Shown: positions 1 to 8,688, counted from the first letter of the stretch. The stretch is DNA of 23,904 nucleotides from Oleiagrimonas sp036379395 (GCA_036379395.1 DASVGR010000090.1:1-23904), one strand, 5' to 3'. Numbers and translations are program-made. Notes: a model not told the origin generated them from the sequence alone.

Positions 1-41
1 AAACCGGCTTTCAGCAATTGGTCGCGCAGGGAATCGCTCAC
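1..41 (-). CDS. DUF2058-type protein, first codons only (gene runs off the left edge)
   Basis: Reading the minus strand from a GTG at 41-39 gives MSDSLRDQLLKAGF before the sequence ends. This N-terminus resembles DUF2058 (YaiL-like) proteins, which typically open with a short 'LRDQLLKAG' helix. Only 13 full codons are visible, so the family call rests on a very short match. No ATG lies close by in this frame, and the upstream purine-rich stretch (GAGATT) is a weak ribosome-binding site. The function of the family is unknown; proteins of this type are small, charged and cytosolic. It is separated from slyX by about 180 bp, so co-transcription is possible but not shown. Confidence 0.4.
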   Translation of the reverse strand, partial: MSDSLRDQLLKAG

Positions 42-219
42 GTTGAATCTCAAAGATGGCTCGCAGCTGCTTCGGTGATCAACCAAGGGCCGCTCTGATA
101 TACCGCACGAAGCGGCTTTTGTGAAAAGTAAGGCCAGGGATGGCCGAGGTGATGTCTGCAACAAGAAAATCGCTCAGGCTACTTTGATGCTCGTTGAGCA
201 GCCATCATGGAAGATGGCA

Positions 220-435
220 CTAATAATGCGGCGGCGGAGGCTCGTTGTGCGGATCGTCCGAGAGGCTCGTGCGCAAGGCCGCAAGCTCGCGTCGCAACTC
301 CGTCAACGCGTTTTCCAGTTGCAACAGGCGCCGCGATTGCAACGCCTCGCTGTCGCCCAGCGAGGACACCGCGTCGTCCAGGAAAGTCAGGCGGAATTCC
401 AGGTCGTTCAAGCGTTCGTCGGATGGCTTCGTCAT
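220..435 (-). CDS. slyX: SlyX family protein
   Basis: A 71-residue acidic, heptad-rich protein. An N-terminal stretch (residues 5-60) of regularly spaced leucines predicts a coiled coil, and it ends in the proline-rich tail PPPPHY, which is characteristic of SlyX. Its length matches the family (about 70-75 aa). The molecular function of SlyX is not established; the gene is named for its position next to slyD in enterics. Its ATG lies only 3 bp after the ugd stop codon, so the two are almost certainly co-transcribed and translationally coupled. Here it is linked to ugd and an FKBP gene rather than to slyD. The identification is confident from the tail motif and length. Confidence 0.88.
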   Translation of the reverse strand: MTKPSDERLNDLEFRLTFLDDAVSSLGDSEALQSRRLLQLENALTELRRELAALRTSLSDDPHNEPPPPHY

Positions 436-438
436 GGT

Positions 439-1785
439 TCAAGTCCCCGGCGCGGCGACGCTGCGGCCGCGCCCGATGCCGTAATACGCGAGGCCTTCGG
501 CCTCGACCGCGGCGGGATCGTACAGGTTGCGCCCGTCGAAAACAGCGGGGTCTTTCAACAGGGCCTTGATGCGCGCGAAATCCGGACTGCGGAACACCTT
601 CCACTCGGTCACGACGGCCAGCGTATCCGCGCCTTCCAGTGCGCTCCACGGGTCGTCGCAAAGCACGAGGTCATCGCGCGCGGCGTAGATGCGCGCGGCT
701 TCGTCACGGGCCTGCGGATCGAACGCGCGCACCCGGGCACCGACCTGCCACAGGGCCTCCATCAACACCCGGCTGGGTGCCTCGCGCATGTCGTCGGTGT
801 TGGGCTTGAACGCCAGCCCCCACAACGCGATGGTCTTGCCGGCCAACTGGCCGTCGAAATGCCGCGACAGCAATTCGAACAGATGGTTTTTCTGCGCCGC
901 GTTGACCGCCTCGACCGCACGCAGCAACCGCGCCTCGTAAGCGTGCGCGTGCGCCGTGCGTTCCAGCGCCTGCACGTCCTTGGGAAAACACGAGCCGCCG
1001 TAGCCGGCGCCGGGGTAGATGAAGTGGTAGCCGATGCGCGGATCGATGCCGATGCCCTGACGCACCCATTCGATATCGGCGCCGACACGCTCGGCGATGT
1101 TGGCCAGCTCGTTCATGAAACTGATCTTGGTGGCCAACATGGCGTTGGCCGCGTACTTGGTCAGCTCGGCCGAGCGCTCGTCCATGACCACCAGGCGCTC
1201 GTGGTTGCGGTTGAACGGCGCATACAGCTTGCGCATCATCTCCACCGCACGCGTGCTGGACGTGCCCACGATGATGCGGTCCGGGCGCATGCAGTCGTTG
1301 ACGGCATCGCCCTCTTTCAGGAATTCGGGGTTGGACACCACGTCGAATTCGGCAGCAACGCCGCGCGCGGCCACCGCCTCGGCGACGGCTTCACGCACCT
1401 TGTCGGCCGTCCCCACCGGCACCGTCGATTTGTCGACAATGACGGTGTAACCGGTCAAATGCGTGCCGATGGCGCGCGCCACGTCCAGCACGTAACGCAG
1501 GTCGGCGCTGCCATCCTCGTCCGGCGGCGTGCCCACGGCAATGAACACCACTTCGCCATGACGCACGGCCGGTTCCGCCTCGGTGGTGAACTGCAGCCGC
1601 CCGGCCTCGTGGTTGCGCTTGACCAGCGGCGCCAGGCCCGGCTCGTAGATGGGCACGTCGCCACACTTCAGGCGCGCCACCTTGTCGGCATCCACGTCCA
1701 CGCACAGCACGTGGTTGCCCATCTCGGCCAGACAGGTGCCGGTGACCAGGCCCACATAGCCGGTGCCGAAGATGGTGATGTTCAT
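439..1785 (-). CDS. ugd: UDP-glucose 6-dehydrogenase
   Basis: This enzyme oxidises UDP-glucose to UDP-glucuronate with two NAD+, supplying precursors for exopolysaccharide and lipid A or capsule sugars; it acts in the cytosol. The 448-residue protein opens with the Rossmann motif GTGYVG (residues 7-12). It carries the family blocks VDKSTVPVGT (118-126), SNPEFLKEGDA (151-161) and the catalytic loop GAGYGGSCFPKD, with the nucleophile Cys266 and Asp270. The NAD-binding, central dimerisation and C-terminal UDP-binding domains are all present, and the length is typical. The ATG start at 1785 puts the Rossmann strand at residue 3, as usual. slyX follows 3 bp downstream. A terminator separates the gene from the FKBP gene upstream, so it needs its own promoter in 1786-1866; I do not see a convincing one. 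Confidence 0.96.
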   Translation of the reverse strand: MNITIFGTGYVGLVTGTCLAEMGNHVLCVDVDADKVARLKCGDVPIYEPGLAPLVKRNHEAGRLQFTTEAEPAVRHGEVVFIAVGTPPDEDGSADLRYVLDVARAIGTHLTGYTVIVDKSTVPVGTADKVREAVAEAVAARGVAAEFDVVSNPEFLKEGDAVNDCMRPDRIIVGTSSTRAVEMMRKLYAPFNRNHERLVVMDERSAELTKYAANAMLATKISFMNELANIAERVGADIEWVRQGIGIDPRIGYHFIYPGAGYGGSCFPKDVQALERTAHAHAYEARLLRAVEAVNAAQKNHLFELLSRHFDGQLAGKTIALWGLAFKPNTDDMREAPSRVLMEALWQVGARVRAFDPQARDEAARIYAARDDLVLCDDPWSALEGADTLAVVTEWKVFRSPDFARIKALLKDPAVFDGRNLYDPAAVEAEGLAYYGIGRGRSVAAPGT

Positions 1786-1860
1786 GCAAAGTTTCCTGTC
1801 ACTGCGTCAAGCGGACCATTGTAATGAATCACGCCATGCGTCGCGGACATTGCCGCGCGC

Positions 1861-1890
1861 AAAAGAAAGGCGGGCATCGCTGCCCGCCTT
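1861..1890 (-). terminator. Rho-independent terminator of the FKBP gene
   Basis: A perfect 10-bp GC-rich stem AAGGCGGGCA/TGCCCGCCTT (1867-1876 with 1881-1890) with a TCGC loop. Read on the minus strand it is followed by TCTTTT. It lies 26 bp after the FKBP stop codon and before ugd, so it ends the FKBP transcript. Confidence 0.85.
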
Positions 1891-1915
1891 CTCCGACAAC
1901 CTGTTGCCGCGCGGA

Positions 1916-2680
1916 TTACTCGGTCGCGCCGTCGTCGCTGGAGGACGGTGCCGGCGTGGCCTTGGCGCCTTCCAGCTTCACGTCGAAGACGATCGTCGCG
2001 TTCGGCGGGAAGCCGTTCTTGGGCTGCGCACCGTAGGCGAGACTGGCCGGAATCCAGAACTCGTAATGGCCGCCCACCTGCATCAGCTGCAAACCCTCGC
2101 GGAAACCGGGAATGACGCTGGCCAGCGGAATCGGCATGGACGTGCCGCTCGCGGGCTTCGGATGCTTGGCCGACTCGTCGAACACCTTGCCGTCCAGGAA
2201 CTTGCCCACGTACGTCACCTGCACGGTGTCGCTCGGGCTCGGACGCGCACCGGTGCCCTTCTTGATGATCTTGTACTGCAGACCCGAAGCGGTCACGTGC
2301 ACGCCCGGCGCACTCTTGTTCTTGGCCAGGAAAGCGGCGCCTTCCTGCTTGTTCTTGGCCGCCACCTGCTCGTACTTGGCCTTGGCCTTGGCGCGCAGCT
2401 CGGTCAGGAAGGCCTTCTGCACGTTGGCGGCCTCTTCCTTGCTCATGGTCGGCTTCTGGCCGGACAAGGCCGCCTTGACGGCGTTGGCGACGATCGTCGG
2501 ATCGACTTCTTCGCGGACGATTTCCGGCAGGGAGCTGGCCAGATCCCAGCCAACCACGTAGCTGGCTTTGGCCTTGTTGACCTTGGGCGCGGCCTTGGAC
2601 TGGGCGAACGCGCCCGCGGACATGCCCATTGCCGTGACGACGGCCGCCGTCACCAACATGGGGCGAAACATTTGCTTCAT
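1916..2680 (-). CDS. FKBP-type peptidyl-prolyl cis-trans isomerase, exported (FkpA/Mip-like)
   Basis: A 254-residue folding factor expected in the periplasm or on the cell surface. Residues 1-26 form a signal peptide (positive MKQMFR, hydrophobic core, AFA cleavage site before QS). Residues about 35-130 match the helical FKBP_N dimerisation domain, with a long charged helix around 85-120. Residues about 148-237 form the FKBP catalytic domain, with VQVTYVGKFLDGKVFDES, the VIPGFREGLQLM block and the WIPASLAYG block that line the active pocket. The short C-terminal tail is acidic and serine-rich. The start is supported by GGGAG about 8 nt upstream of ATG. It is a single-gene unit with a terminator just downstream. 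FkpA and Mip orthology cannot be separated from this sequence alone, so no symbol is given. Confidence 0.93.
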   Translation of the reverse strand: MKQMFRPMLVTAAVVTAMGMSAGAFAQSKAAPKVNKAKASYVVGWDLASSLPEIVREEVDPTIVANAVKAALSGQKPTMSKEEAANVQKAFLTELRAKAKAKYEQVAAKNKQEGAAFLAKNKSAPGVHVTASGLQYKIIKKGTGARPSPSDTVQVTYVGKFLDGKVFDESAKHPKPASGTSMPIPLASVIPGFREGLQLMQVGGHYEFWIPASLAYGAQPKNGFPPNATIVFDVKLEGAKATPAPSSSDDGATE

Positions 2681-2881
2681 GCGTAACTCCCTCGGATCTC
2701 ATGTGTAAGTGATCGCGCTCCCCGAGCAACGACCGGTTTGGCATTGTGCGTTGTCAGCCCATGGCTTGGCAACGGTTCGAGCTATGGACAGCCATGCGCC
2801 ATAAAGGTTCACGACACGCCCTGTTTACCCGCATCAACAGTTTGTTTTTGCGAGCAATTTCACAAAACGTTATAAAATTGT

Positions 2882-4645
2882 TTAGTCATGCTCTTGTTTT
2901 TCTTCAGGTTTGTAGATGGTGTCGCGCAACGCCGCCTGCAGCCGGGCATGCACCTTCACCAGACCGCGCCACAACAACAGCGCCACCACGATGCCCACCA
3001 CCACCAGCATGACCAGCACGCCGCGCGAGGGCAGAATCGTCGACCCCAGGATGCCCACCAGCAACGCCAGCCCCACCAGCGTCACCAACGGAATCAGCTG
3101 CGCCAGCACGCTGCGCATGGCGTGCGTGTACTCGCCGGCAAAGCGTTCGCGGATGCCCAGTTCGGCCAGCAGCATGCCCAATGCCTCGGCCTTGCGATAG
3201 ACCGCGATCAGCATCGGCAACGACAGGAACAATGCGCAAGCCCAGATGATGGCGTGGCGCATCTGCCGGTAAATGCCCAGCCCCGTGAACCAGCGCCAGT
3301 TGTGCGCATTGATGTAGGCGCCCAGCACGAACAACGCGATCACCAGCACCACGTTGATGCCGATGTGCCACAGAAAACGTTTCAGCATGGCCGCGATGGC
3401 CGCGTTTTCGGCCACCGGTTTCAAGCCCTGCAGCCAGCCGCTGTACGCCCGCGCCAGCATCTTGAGCGGCCCCGGCGTCACCATCTTGGCACCGGCGATG
3501 ACCCCGTCGGCCGAACGCACCAGGTACGGCGACACGGCCATGCAAATGACCGACACCGTCACGGCTATCGGATACAGGAAGTTGCTGATTGCCCCCATCG
3601 ACAAACCCAGCGTGGCAATCACGAACGAAAACTCGCCGATCTGCGCCATGCTCAAGCCCGTCCGCATGGCCGTGCGCGCGTCTTTGCCGGAGGCAAACAC
3701 GCCCACGCCCACGGTCAGCGTCTTGCCGACGATCACCACGCCGGCCACGATCAGCGCCGGCACGATGTAGCGCGCCAGCAGGGCCGGATCAATGCGCAAG
3801 CCGATCGCGACGAAAAACAGTGCCGCAAACATGTCGCGCAGCGGTTCCACCAGATGCACCACGCGCCCCGCGCTGCGCGATTCGGCCACCACCACACCGG
3901 CCATGAAGGCGCCCAGCGCCACGCTGAAGCCCAGCTTGGCCGCCAGCAGACAGGCGCCGAAACAAATGCCCAGCACCAGCACCAGCAGCAATTCGTCGCG
4001 CCCGAAACCAGCCACGTAATCCACCAGTCGCGGCAGGATCAACAGCCCCAGCACCATGCCGACCACGACGAACATGCCCAGATGGCCGAGCACGCTGAAC
4101 GCCATGTCCGCCTGCACCGTGCCGCCAATGGCCACCGCCGTCAGCAACGTGATGATGATGATGGTCGACACGTCCTCCGTGACCAGCATCGCCACCACCG
4201 TGCGCGCGAACGGCAAATGTTCCAGCTTGCCTTCGGACAAGGTGCGTGTGGCCACCATGGTCGAAGACAACGACACGATCGCGCCCAGGAACAGGCAATC
4301 CACCCGGCCCCAGCCAAACGCGTGGCCCACGCCGTAACCGATCCACATCATCAGCGACACTTCCGCCACCGTCGCCACCAGCACGCCGCCGCCTACCTCG
4401 CGCAGCTTGCGCACGCTGAACTCCAACCCCAGCGTGAACATCAACAGCACCAGGCCCAGGTTGGAGATGTCGTCGATGGTGCGCGGATCGGCCACCAGCA
4501 CCCCCGGCGTGTGCGGCCCGATCAGCACGCCCGCCAGAATGTAGCCCAGCAATACCGGTTGACGCAGGCGGTGAAACACCAGCGCCGTCACGCCTGCCAC
4601 CATCATCACGATGGCGAGATCACCCACAAATCCTATCTCGTGCAT
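2882..4645 (-). CDS. CPA2-family cation:proton antiporter (KefB/KefC/YbaL-like transporter)
   Basis: A 587-residue integral inner-membrane protein that probably exchanges K+ or Na+ for protons. Residues about 8-380 form a Na+/H+-exchanger domain with roughly 12 hydrophobic segments. Conserved features include RLRQPVLLGYILAGVLIGP (26-44), LMFTLGLEFS (68-77), SLSSTMVATRTL (125-136) and a TED motif at 156-158 in a membrane helix, typical for CPA2 transporters. Kef proteins usually carry a cytosolic TrkA-N/RCK nucleotide-binding domain after the membrane part. No Rossmann GxGxxG motif is visible here; the C-terminal 190 residues instead contain several more hydrophobic segments. Regulation must therefore differ from glutathione-gated Kef. 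The start is supported by AAGGATTAGGGT just before ATG. It is monocistronic, diverging from the tRNA operon on its right. Confidence 0.88.
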   Translation of the reverse strand: MHEIGFVGDLAIVMMVAGVTALVFHRLRQPVLLGYILAGVLIGPHTPGVLVADPRTIDDISNLGLVLLMFTLGLEFSVRKLREVGGGVLVATVAEVSLMMWIGYGVGHAFGWGRVDCLFLGAIVSLSSTMVATRTLSEGKLEHLPFARTVVAMLVTEDVSTIIIITLLTAVAIGGTVQADMAFSVLGHLGMFVVVGMVLGLLILPRLVDYVAGFGRDELLLVLVLGICFGACLLAAKLGFSVALGAFMAGVVVAESRSAGRVVHLVEPLRDMFAALFFVAIGLRIDPALLARYIVPALIVAGVVIVGKTLTVGVGVFASGKDARTAMRTGLSMAQIGEFSFVIATLGLSMGAISNFLYPIAVTVSVICMAVSPYLVRSADGVIAGAKMVTPGPLKMLARAYSGWLQGLKPVAENAAIAAMLKRFLWHIGINVVLVIALFVLGAYINAHNWRWFTGLGIYRQMRHAIIWACALFLSLPMLIAVYRKAEALGMLLAELGIRERFAGEYTHAMRSVLAQLIPLVTLVGLALLVGILGSTILPSRGVLVMLVVVGIVVALLLWRGLVKVHARLQAALRDTIYKPEEKQEHD

Positions 4646-4740
4646 ACCCTAATCCTTGCCAGATCAACCCAGTATGCCGCACTCGCCCGCATACTCAGGC
4701 TGACCGGATACGGAAAACATGCAAAAATTGAAAAAAAAGG

Positions 4741-4767
4741 TTGACGAAACGGGGAACCACCGATAAT
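4741..4767 (+). promoter_or_regulatory. Probable promoter of the Ala-Glu-Asp tRNA operon
   Basis: TTGACG (4741-4746) followed at 15 bp by GATAAT (4762-4767), then a GC-rich discriminator just before the first tRNA. The 15-bp spacer is short, and an overlapping TAATCT at 17 bp is the alternative -10. The position 20 bp upstream of tRNA-Ala supports the call. Confidence 0.5.
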
Positions 4768-4786
4768 CTTCTGCGCCTCCGGTGAC

Positions 4787-4862
4787 GGGGCCATAGCTCA
4801 GCTGGGAGAGCGCCTGCATGGCATGCAGGAGGTCGGCGGTTCGATCCCGCCTGGCTCCACCA
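4787..4862 (+). tRNA. tRNA-Ala (anticodon GGC)
   Basis: A 76-nt cloverleaf with acceptor GGGGCCA/TGGCTCC, anticodon stem CCTGC/GCAGG around the loop ATGGCAT (anticodon GGC), a T-arm with GGTTCGATCCC, and an encoded CCA end. It reads GCC codons. It is the first of three tandem tRNAs, five bases before tRNA-Glu. Confidence 0.96.
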
Positions 4863-4867
4863 TCCTC

Positions 4868-4943
4868 GTCCCCATCGTCTAGAGGCCTAGGACACCACCC
4901 TTTCACGGTGGCGACCGGGGTTCGAACCCCCGTGGGGACGCCA
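4868..4943 (+). tRNA. tRNA-Glu (anticodon TTC)
   Basis: A 76-nt cloverleaf starting GTCCCCA and ending TGGGGAC-G-CCA. The anticodon stem CCACC/GGTGG encloses CTTTCAC, giving anticodon TTC. CCA is encoded. It is the middle gene of the tRNA operon. Confidence 0.96.
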
Positions 4944-4975
4944 ACTCTCCCTGGAGAGAGCCGGAGATACAATGC

Positions 4976-5052
4976 GGAGCGGTAGTTCAGCTGGTTAGAA
5001 TGCTGGCCTGTCACGCCGGAGGTCGCGGGTTCGAGTCCCGTCCGCTCCGCCA
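4976..5052 (+). tRNA. tRNA-Asp (anticodon GTC)
   Basis: A 77-nt cloverleaf with acceptor GGAGCGG/CCGCTCC, discriminator G and encoded CCA. The anticodon stem CTGGC/GCCGG encloses CTGTCAC, anticodon GTC. It is the last gene of the operon, nine bases before a terminator. Confidence 0.96.
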
Positions 5053-5060
5053 CTTATTTC

Positions 5061-5097
5061 AAAACAAAACGGTCGCCATCGGCGGCCGCTTTGTTTT
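5061..5097. terminator. Bidirectional Rho-independent terminator
   Basis: AAAACAAA pairs with TTTGTTTT outside a GC-rich core (CGG-T-CGCC, loop ATC, GGCG-G-CCG) with single mismatches. The flanking A and T tracts give a U-rich 3' end on either strand. It closes the plus-strand tRNA operon and, from the other side, the thioesterase gene. Confidence 0.85.
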
Positions 5098-5153
5098 GCA
5101 CCATTGCCCGGAACCCGACACACCGGCGATACCGATGCGTCGCATGGGCCGGC

Positions 5154-5540
5154 TCAGCCGTCGGCTTCAACCGTGGTCGGCTTGCCGTGGGCATCCAGCG
5201 CAATCATCACGAACCGCGCCTGCGTGCACAGGCAACGGTCACCGGTGAGCAGGTCTTCCGCCGTCAGGCTGACTTCCACCTGCATCGAGCTGCGTCCCAC
5301 CTCGACGATCACCGCCCGCACTTCCACCAGCTGCCCCTGGCGTACCGGCACGCGGAAATCAGCCCGTTCGGAACGACCGGTCACGACCGTTCGCCGTGCG
5401 TAGCGCGAGGCGGCGATGAAGGCCACCTTGTCCATCCACGCCAGCGCCTGGCCGCCGAACAACGTGCCGAGGTGATTGGTGTGGTGCGGGAAAACCATTT
5501 CCATCAAGACGGCTTCCCGCGGTCGTTGCGATGTCGGCAT
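5154..5540 (-). CDS. Acyl-CoA thioesterase, hot-dog fold (YciA/BACH-like)
   Basis: A predicted cytosolic thioesterase hydrolysing acyl-CoA to fatty acid and CoA. With the start at 5540 the protein is 128 residues, the normal length of a single hot-dog acyl-CoA hydrolase. The family block HTNHLGTLFGGQALAWMDKVAF covers the central helix with its Asp. It is followed by VVTGRSERADFRVPVRQGQLVEV, the substrate-channel strands. The open frame continues upstream to 5711, but that extension has no family resemblance, so I prefer the ATG at 5540. An in-frame ATG four codons earlier (5552) is the alternative. GGAA lies about 7 nt upstream as a weak ribosome site. Substrate chain length cannot be told. 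The gene stands between two terminators and is probably transcribed alone. Confidence 0.88.
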   Translation of the reverse strand: MPTSQRPREAVLMEMVFPHHTNHLGTLFGGQALAWMDKVAFIAASRYARRTVVTGRSERADFRVPVRQGQLVEVRAVIVEVGRSSMQVEVSLTAEDLLTGDRCLCTQARFVMIALDAHGKPTTVEADG

Positions 5541-5699
5541 GACACATTCCATGGGTGGGGCGGGCCATTGTAAAGGCCTGTGAAATTCGGGGCAGCCCAC
5601 GTCTGACCAGGCCACGGCAATGCCGATCAACACGCCGCCCGGCGACGATTGGTCGCCCCATCGTGACGGAGCGCGGGCATTGCAAAGACAGCCGACAAA

Positions 5700-5724
5700 A
5701 AGCCCGACCATATTGGCCGGGCTT
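5700..5724. terminator. Rho-independent terminator of the M16 peptidase gene, bidirectional
   Basis: AAGCCCG/CGGGCTT outer stem, an A-C mismatch, CCA/TGG inner stem and a TAT loop. Read on the minus strand a T-run follows the stem, ending the M16 transcript 23 bp after its stop. On the plus strand CTGTTTTT follows, so it can also stop opposing transcription. Confidence 0.85.
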
Positions 5725-5746
5725 CTGTTTTTCGCGACACCTGCAT

Positions 5747-8458
5747 TCAGTGTTTTTTCGGTGTCGGCCCCTGCACCACCTGCACCAGGTTGGTCGGCTT
5801 GACGTACTTGTTGAACGCCGCGCGCACCTGCGCCGCCGTGAGGCTCAAGTAATGCCTGGCAGCCACCATCGGCTCGTCAAGCGGTTGCTCCCGGATGCTC
5901 CAGTTCAGCAGGGAATTGGCGATGCTGTTCACGCTGGACACGCCCAGCGGGATGGAGCGGATCTCGGCTTGCTTGGCATTGCGCAGCTCGTCGGGCTTGA
6001 CGTTCTCGTCCAGCATTGCCTTGAGGTTCTTGGCCACCAGACCGTCGACCGGCGCGACCTTGGCCGGATCGCTGGCGTAATGCACGAAGAAGATTGAACG
6101 CGTGCGTCCGAAGTTCATGCCGGAACCGGCGCCATAGGCATAACCGTGCTTGACGCGGATGTCCACCATCAGGCGCGAGGCAAAGCCGTTGCCACCAAGC
6201 ACGTCATTGCCCAGCTGCAGCGCATAACGATGGGGGTTGTGCACGTTGAGCGCCATCATCTGGCCCATGAACACCTGGTCCTGCGAGGCATACGCGTTGG
6301 GCACGACGGTGTAGCCCGGCTTGTTGACCGGCACCGGCTTGAGCAGCACGTCTGGCTTGGGGCCAACGGCTTTCCAGGCACCGAAGTATTTCTCCACCTC
6401 GGCCTTGGCCGCAGCCGGCGTCACGTCACCAACCATGACGATGGTGGTCATGTCGGGACGGAAGGTCGACTTGTAATACGCCTTCACGTCGGCCAGGTTC
6501 AAGCCCATCACTGTTTGAGGCGTGGTCTGACGCAAGGCCGGGTCACCCGCCGGGAACAGCCCCTTGTAAAGCGCCCGCATCATCTTGTAGCGCGGCGATT
6601 GCAGCTGGCCGGCCACGGCGCGTGCCATGATCGGCTGTTTGGCCTTGAACGCTTTTTCAGGCAAGGCCGGATGCAGCTCGTCGGCGGCCAGCAATTGCAT
6701 GCCGCGATCGAAATGCTCGCTCGGTACGGCCAGGCTGAAATTGCTGCCACCGGACACGCTGGCGGCGATCTCGTCCTGCGCCTTGTGGAACGCCTCGCGA
6801 TCAAGCTTTTGCGTGCCGTAACTGAACAACTGGTCGAGCAGGCTGCTGACGCCGTCCTGCCCCTTCGGCGCCTGCAAGTCGGCATTCTGGTCGATGCGGC
6901 CGACCACGGTGACGGTCTTGCTGACGTGCTCGGGCTGCACGATGAGCGTGATGCCGTTGGCCAGGTGCATCGTCACCGGATCGAGCGTCCAATGCGGCAT
7001 GTCCAGCTTGGCCAGCGCCTTGTTGGCCCACGCCGGCAACGGTGCGTCGAGCTTGTCGTTGCTGCCGAATTTTTCGGTGCCACCGAAGCCCTGGCTGTGC
7101 GGCGGGCGCTTGCCGTTCGGGCTGGGTGTGAGCACCACGGTGACGCGCTGGTCATGCTTGAGATACTCGCGCGCCACGCGATCAACATCGGCCGGCGTGA
7201 CCGCCTCGATCAGGTCCAGTGCCGCTTTCGGCGATGCCACGCCCTGCCACGCGATGGCCTGCGACCATGACTGCGCCAGCCCGGTAAGGCTGTTCTTGTT
7301 GAACTCGAAATCGGACCTGGCCTGACGTTTGACCGCAGCCACGAGATCCGCCTGCACGCCATGCTTGAGCAGGTGATCGATCACGCCCTGCATGTCGGCC
7401 TGCGCCGCCTTGGCATCGCCCCCTTTGGGGAAATCGACTTCGACAATGCCCATGCCGCCATGCACGAACGATTGCGTGCCGGCACCGGCGTCCAGCACCT
7501 TGCCCTGCGCCGCCAACATGGACAGCGGACTGCGTGCGTTGTTGAGCACGTCCATCAGCACCTGCAGCGCGGCGTAATCCTTCGACTGCTGGCCCGGCAA
7601 GCGGTAGATGAACTGCACCGAGCCATTGGCGTCCGGCGTGGTCTTGGCGATGGTCTGCGACTTGAACGGCTGGTACACCGCCGGCTTGCGTGCCGGCAGT
7701 TCGGCTTTGGGAATACTGCCGAAAAGCTGCTTGATCCTGGCCAGCGTGGCCTGCGGATCAACATCGCCGGCCACCACCAGCAGCGCGTTGTTGGGCTGGT
7801 ACCAGTGGTTGTAGAAATTTTCGAGAATGGCATGCGTGGTCTTGTCGAACGACGGTCGTGTGCCCAGCGCGTCCTCGGCGTAGCCGGTATCGGCAAACAG
7901 GATCTTCTCGGCCTGCTCGAACGCCAGCTCGTCGGGACTGGAAATGTCGCGCGAGACTTCCTGCTCGATGGCACCTTTTTCCAGGCTCCAGTCCTTCTTG
8001 CTCAGCAGCGCGCCGCGCATGCGCAGCGACTCGATCTTCAGCAGCACGTCGGTGTATTGCGCCGGCGCGACGAAGAAATACTGCGTGCCATCCTCGGTGG
8101 TGAACGCGTTGTTCTGTGCGCCCATCTTGCCGGTCAGCTCGTTGAGCTGGGCGCCAGTGAGACCCTTCACGTCGCGGAACATCATGTGTTCCAGCGCGTG
8201 CGCCGTGCCCGGAAAGCCTTTGGGCGTCTCGTAGCCGCCGGTCTTGTAGGTGATCTGCGTGGTCACCGTCGGCGACAGGGTGTCACGCACGATGACGACC
8301 TGCAGGCCGTTGGCCAGCGTGGCGCGCAATACGTTGCCCTGTGTGGCCGCGGCGCTTGCCGACGGCGTGGCGGCCGCCGTCCCGACGCCGCCAACGACCA
8401 GGCCGATGCCCAGCGCCACGCCCAATGCCAACGGTGTGAACTTTCCAAGATGCTTCAT
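5747..8458 (-). CDS. M16 family zinc metallopeptidase, two-domain, exported
   Basis: A 903-residue insulinase/pitrilysin-type peptidase. Residues 1-38 look like a signal peptide with an alanine-rich end, so the enzyme is probably periplasmic. The inverted zinc motif HALEH is at 87-91 with the third ligand probably Glu167 (in IEQEVSRD). This is followed by the M16_C domain, and then by a second M16 pair from about residue 510. In the second half the equivalent motif position reads SLLDQLFSYG and has no HxxEH, so only the N-terminal half should be catalytic. That is usual for fused M16 enzymes. The open frame extends to 8764, but the ATG at 8458 has AAGGA six bases upstream and begins the signal peptide. 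It is divergent from the metX-like gene and ends at a terminator. Confidence 0.93.
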   Translation of the reverse strand: MKHLGKFTPLALGVALGIGLVVGGVGTAAATPSASAAATQGNVLRATLANGLQVVIVRDTLSPTVTTQITYKTGGYETPKGFPGTAHALEHMMFRDVKGLTGAQLNELTGKMGAQNNAFTTEDGTQYFFVAPAQYTDVLLKIESLRMRGALLSKKDWSLEKGAIEQEVSRDISSPDELAFEQAEKILFADTGYAEDALGTRPSFDKTTHAILENFYNHWYQPNNALLVVAGDVDPQATLARIKQLFGSIPKAELPARKPAVYQPFKSQTIAKTTPDANGSVQFIYRLPGQQSKDYAALQVLMDVLNNARSPLSMLAAQGKVLDAGAGTQSFVHGGMGIVEVDFPKGGDAKAAQADMQGVIDHLLKHGVQADLVAAVKRQARSDFEFNKNSLTGLAQSWSQAIAWQGVASPKAALDLIEAVTPADVDRVAREYLKHDQRVTVVLTPSPNGKRPPHSQGFGGTEKFGSNDKLDAPLPAWANKALAKLDMPHWTLDPVTMHLANGITLIVQPEHVSKTVTVVGRIDQNADLQAPKGQDGVSSLLDQLFSYGTQKLDREAFHKAQDEIAASVSGGSNFSLAVPSEHFDRGMQLLAADELHPALPEKAFKAKQPIMARAVAGQLQSPRYKMMRALYKGLFPAGDPALRQTTPQTVMGLNLADVKAYYKSTFRPDMTTIVMVGDVTPAAAKAEVEKYFGAWKAVGPKPDVLLKPVPVNKPGYTVVPNAYASQDQVFMGQMMALNVHNPHRYALQLGNDVLGGNGFASRLMVDIRVKHGYAYGAGSGMNFGRTRSIFFVHYASDPAKVAPVDGLVAKNLKAMLDENVKPDELRNAKQAEIRSIPLGVSSVNSIANSLLNWSIREQPLDEPMVAARHYLSLTAAQVRAAFNKYVKPTNLVQVVQGPTPKKH

Positions 8459-8627
8459 GGATTCCTTGCTCCTGGAGGGCGTCCAAGGATCCGACGTGCC
8501 TGCCCTCCCCAAGGCATCGTCGGCCACACTGACAATCTGCTGAGGATATCCATGCGCGCATCGACTGCACAATGCCGAAAGTCCCATGTCCGCCACGTGG
8601 TCGCATGTCGATGCGCCCAACGGTTCT

Positions 8628-8655
8628 TTGGGGCCTTTTCGGGACACGTTATAAA
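8628..8655 (+). promoter_or_regulatory. Possible promoter of the metX-family gene
   Basis: TTGGGG (8628-8633), a 16-bp spacer and TATAAA (8650-8655), 34 bp upstream of the chosen ATG. The -10 is good and the -35 is weak. I see no SAM-riboswitch-like structure in the short leader. Confidence 0.45.
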
Positions 8656-8688
8656 GTAGGCCCCTCACGGCTACGGGAATCCACGAAC

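Noticed and set aside
2888..4744. 618-codon open frame on the plus strand opposite the antiporter gene
   Set aside because: The translation is dominated by His, Gln and Arg, typical of the antisense of a GC-rich gene, with no family resemblance. The minus-strand gene has clear transporter motifs.
4664..5053. 129-codon minus-strand frame across the three tRNAs
   Set aside because: Its product (AERTGLEPATSGVTGQ and similar) is the well-known artefact of translating tRNA genes in antisense.
8459..8688. SAM or other riboswitch upstream of the metX-family gene
   Set aside because: The leader after the promoter candidate is only about 30 nt, and no aptamer-like set of stems is visible.
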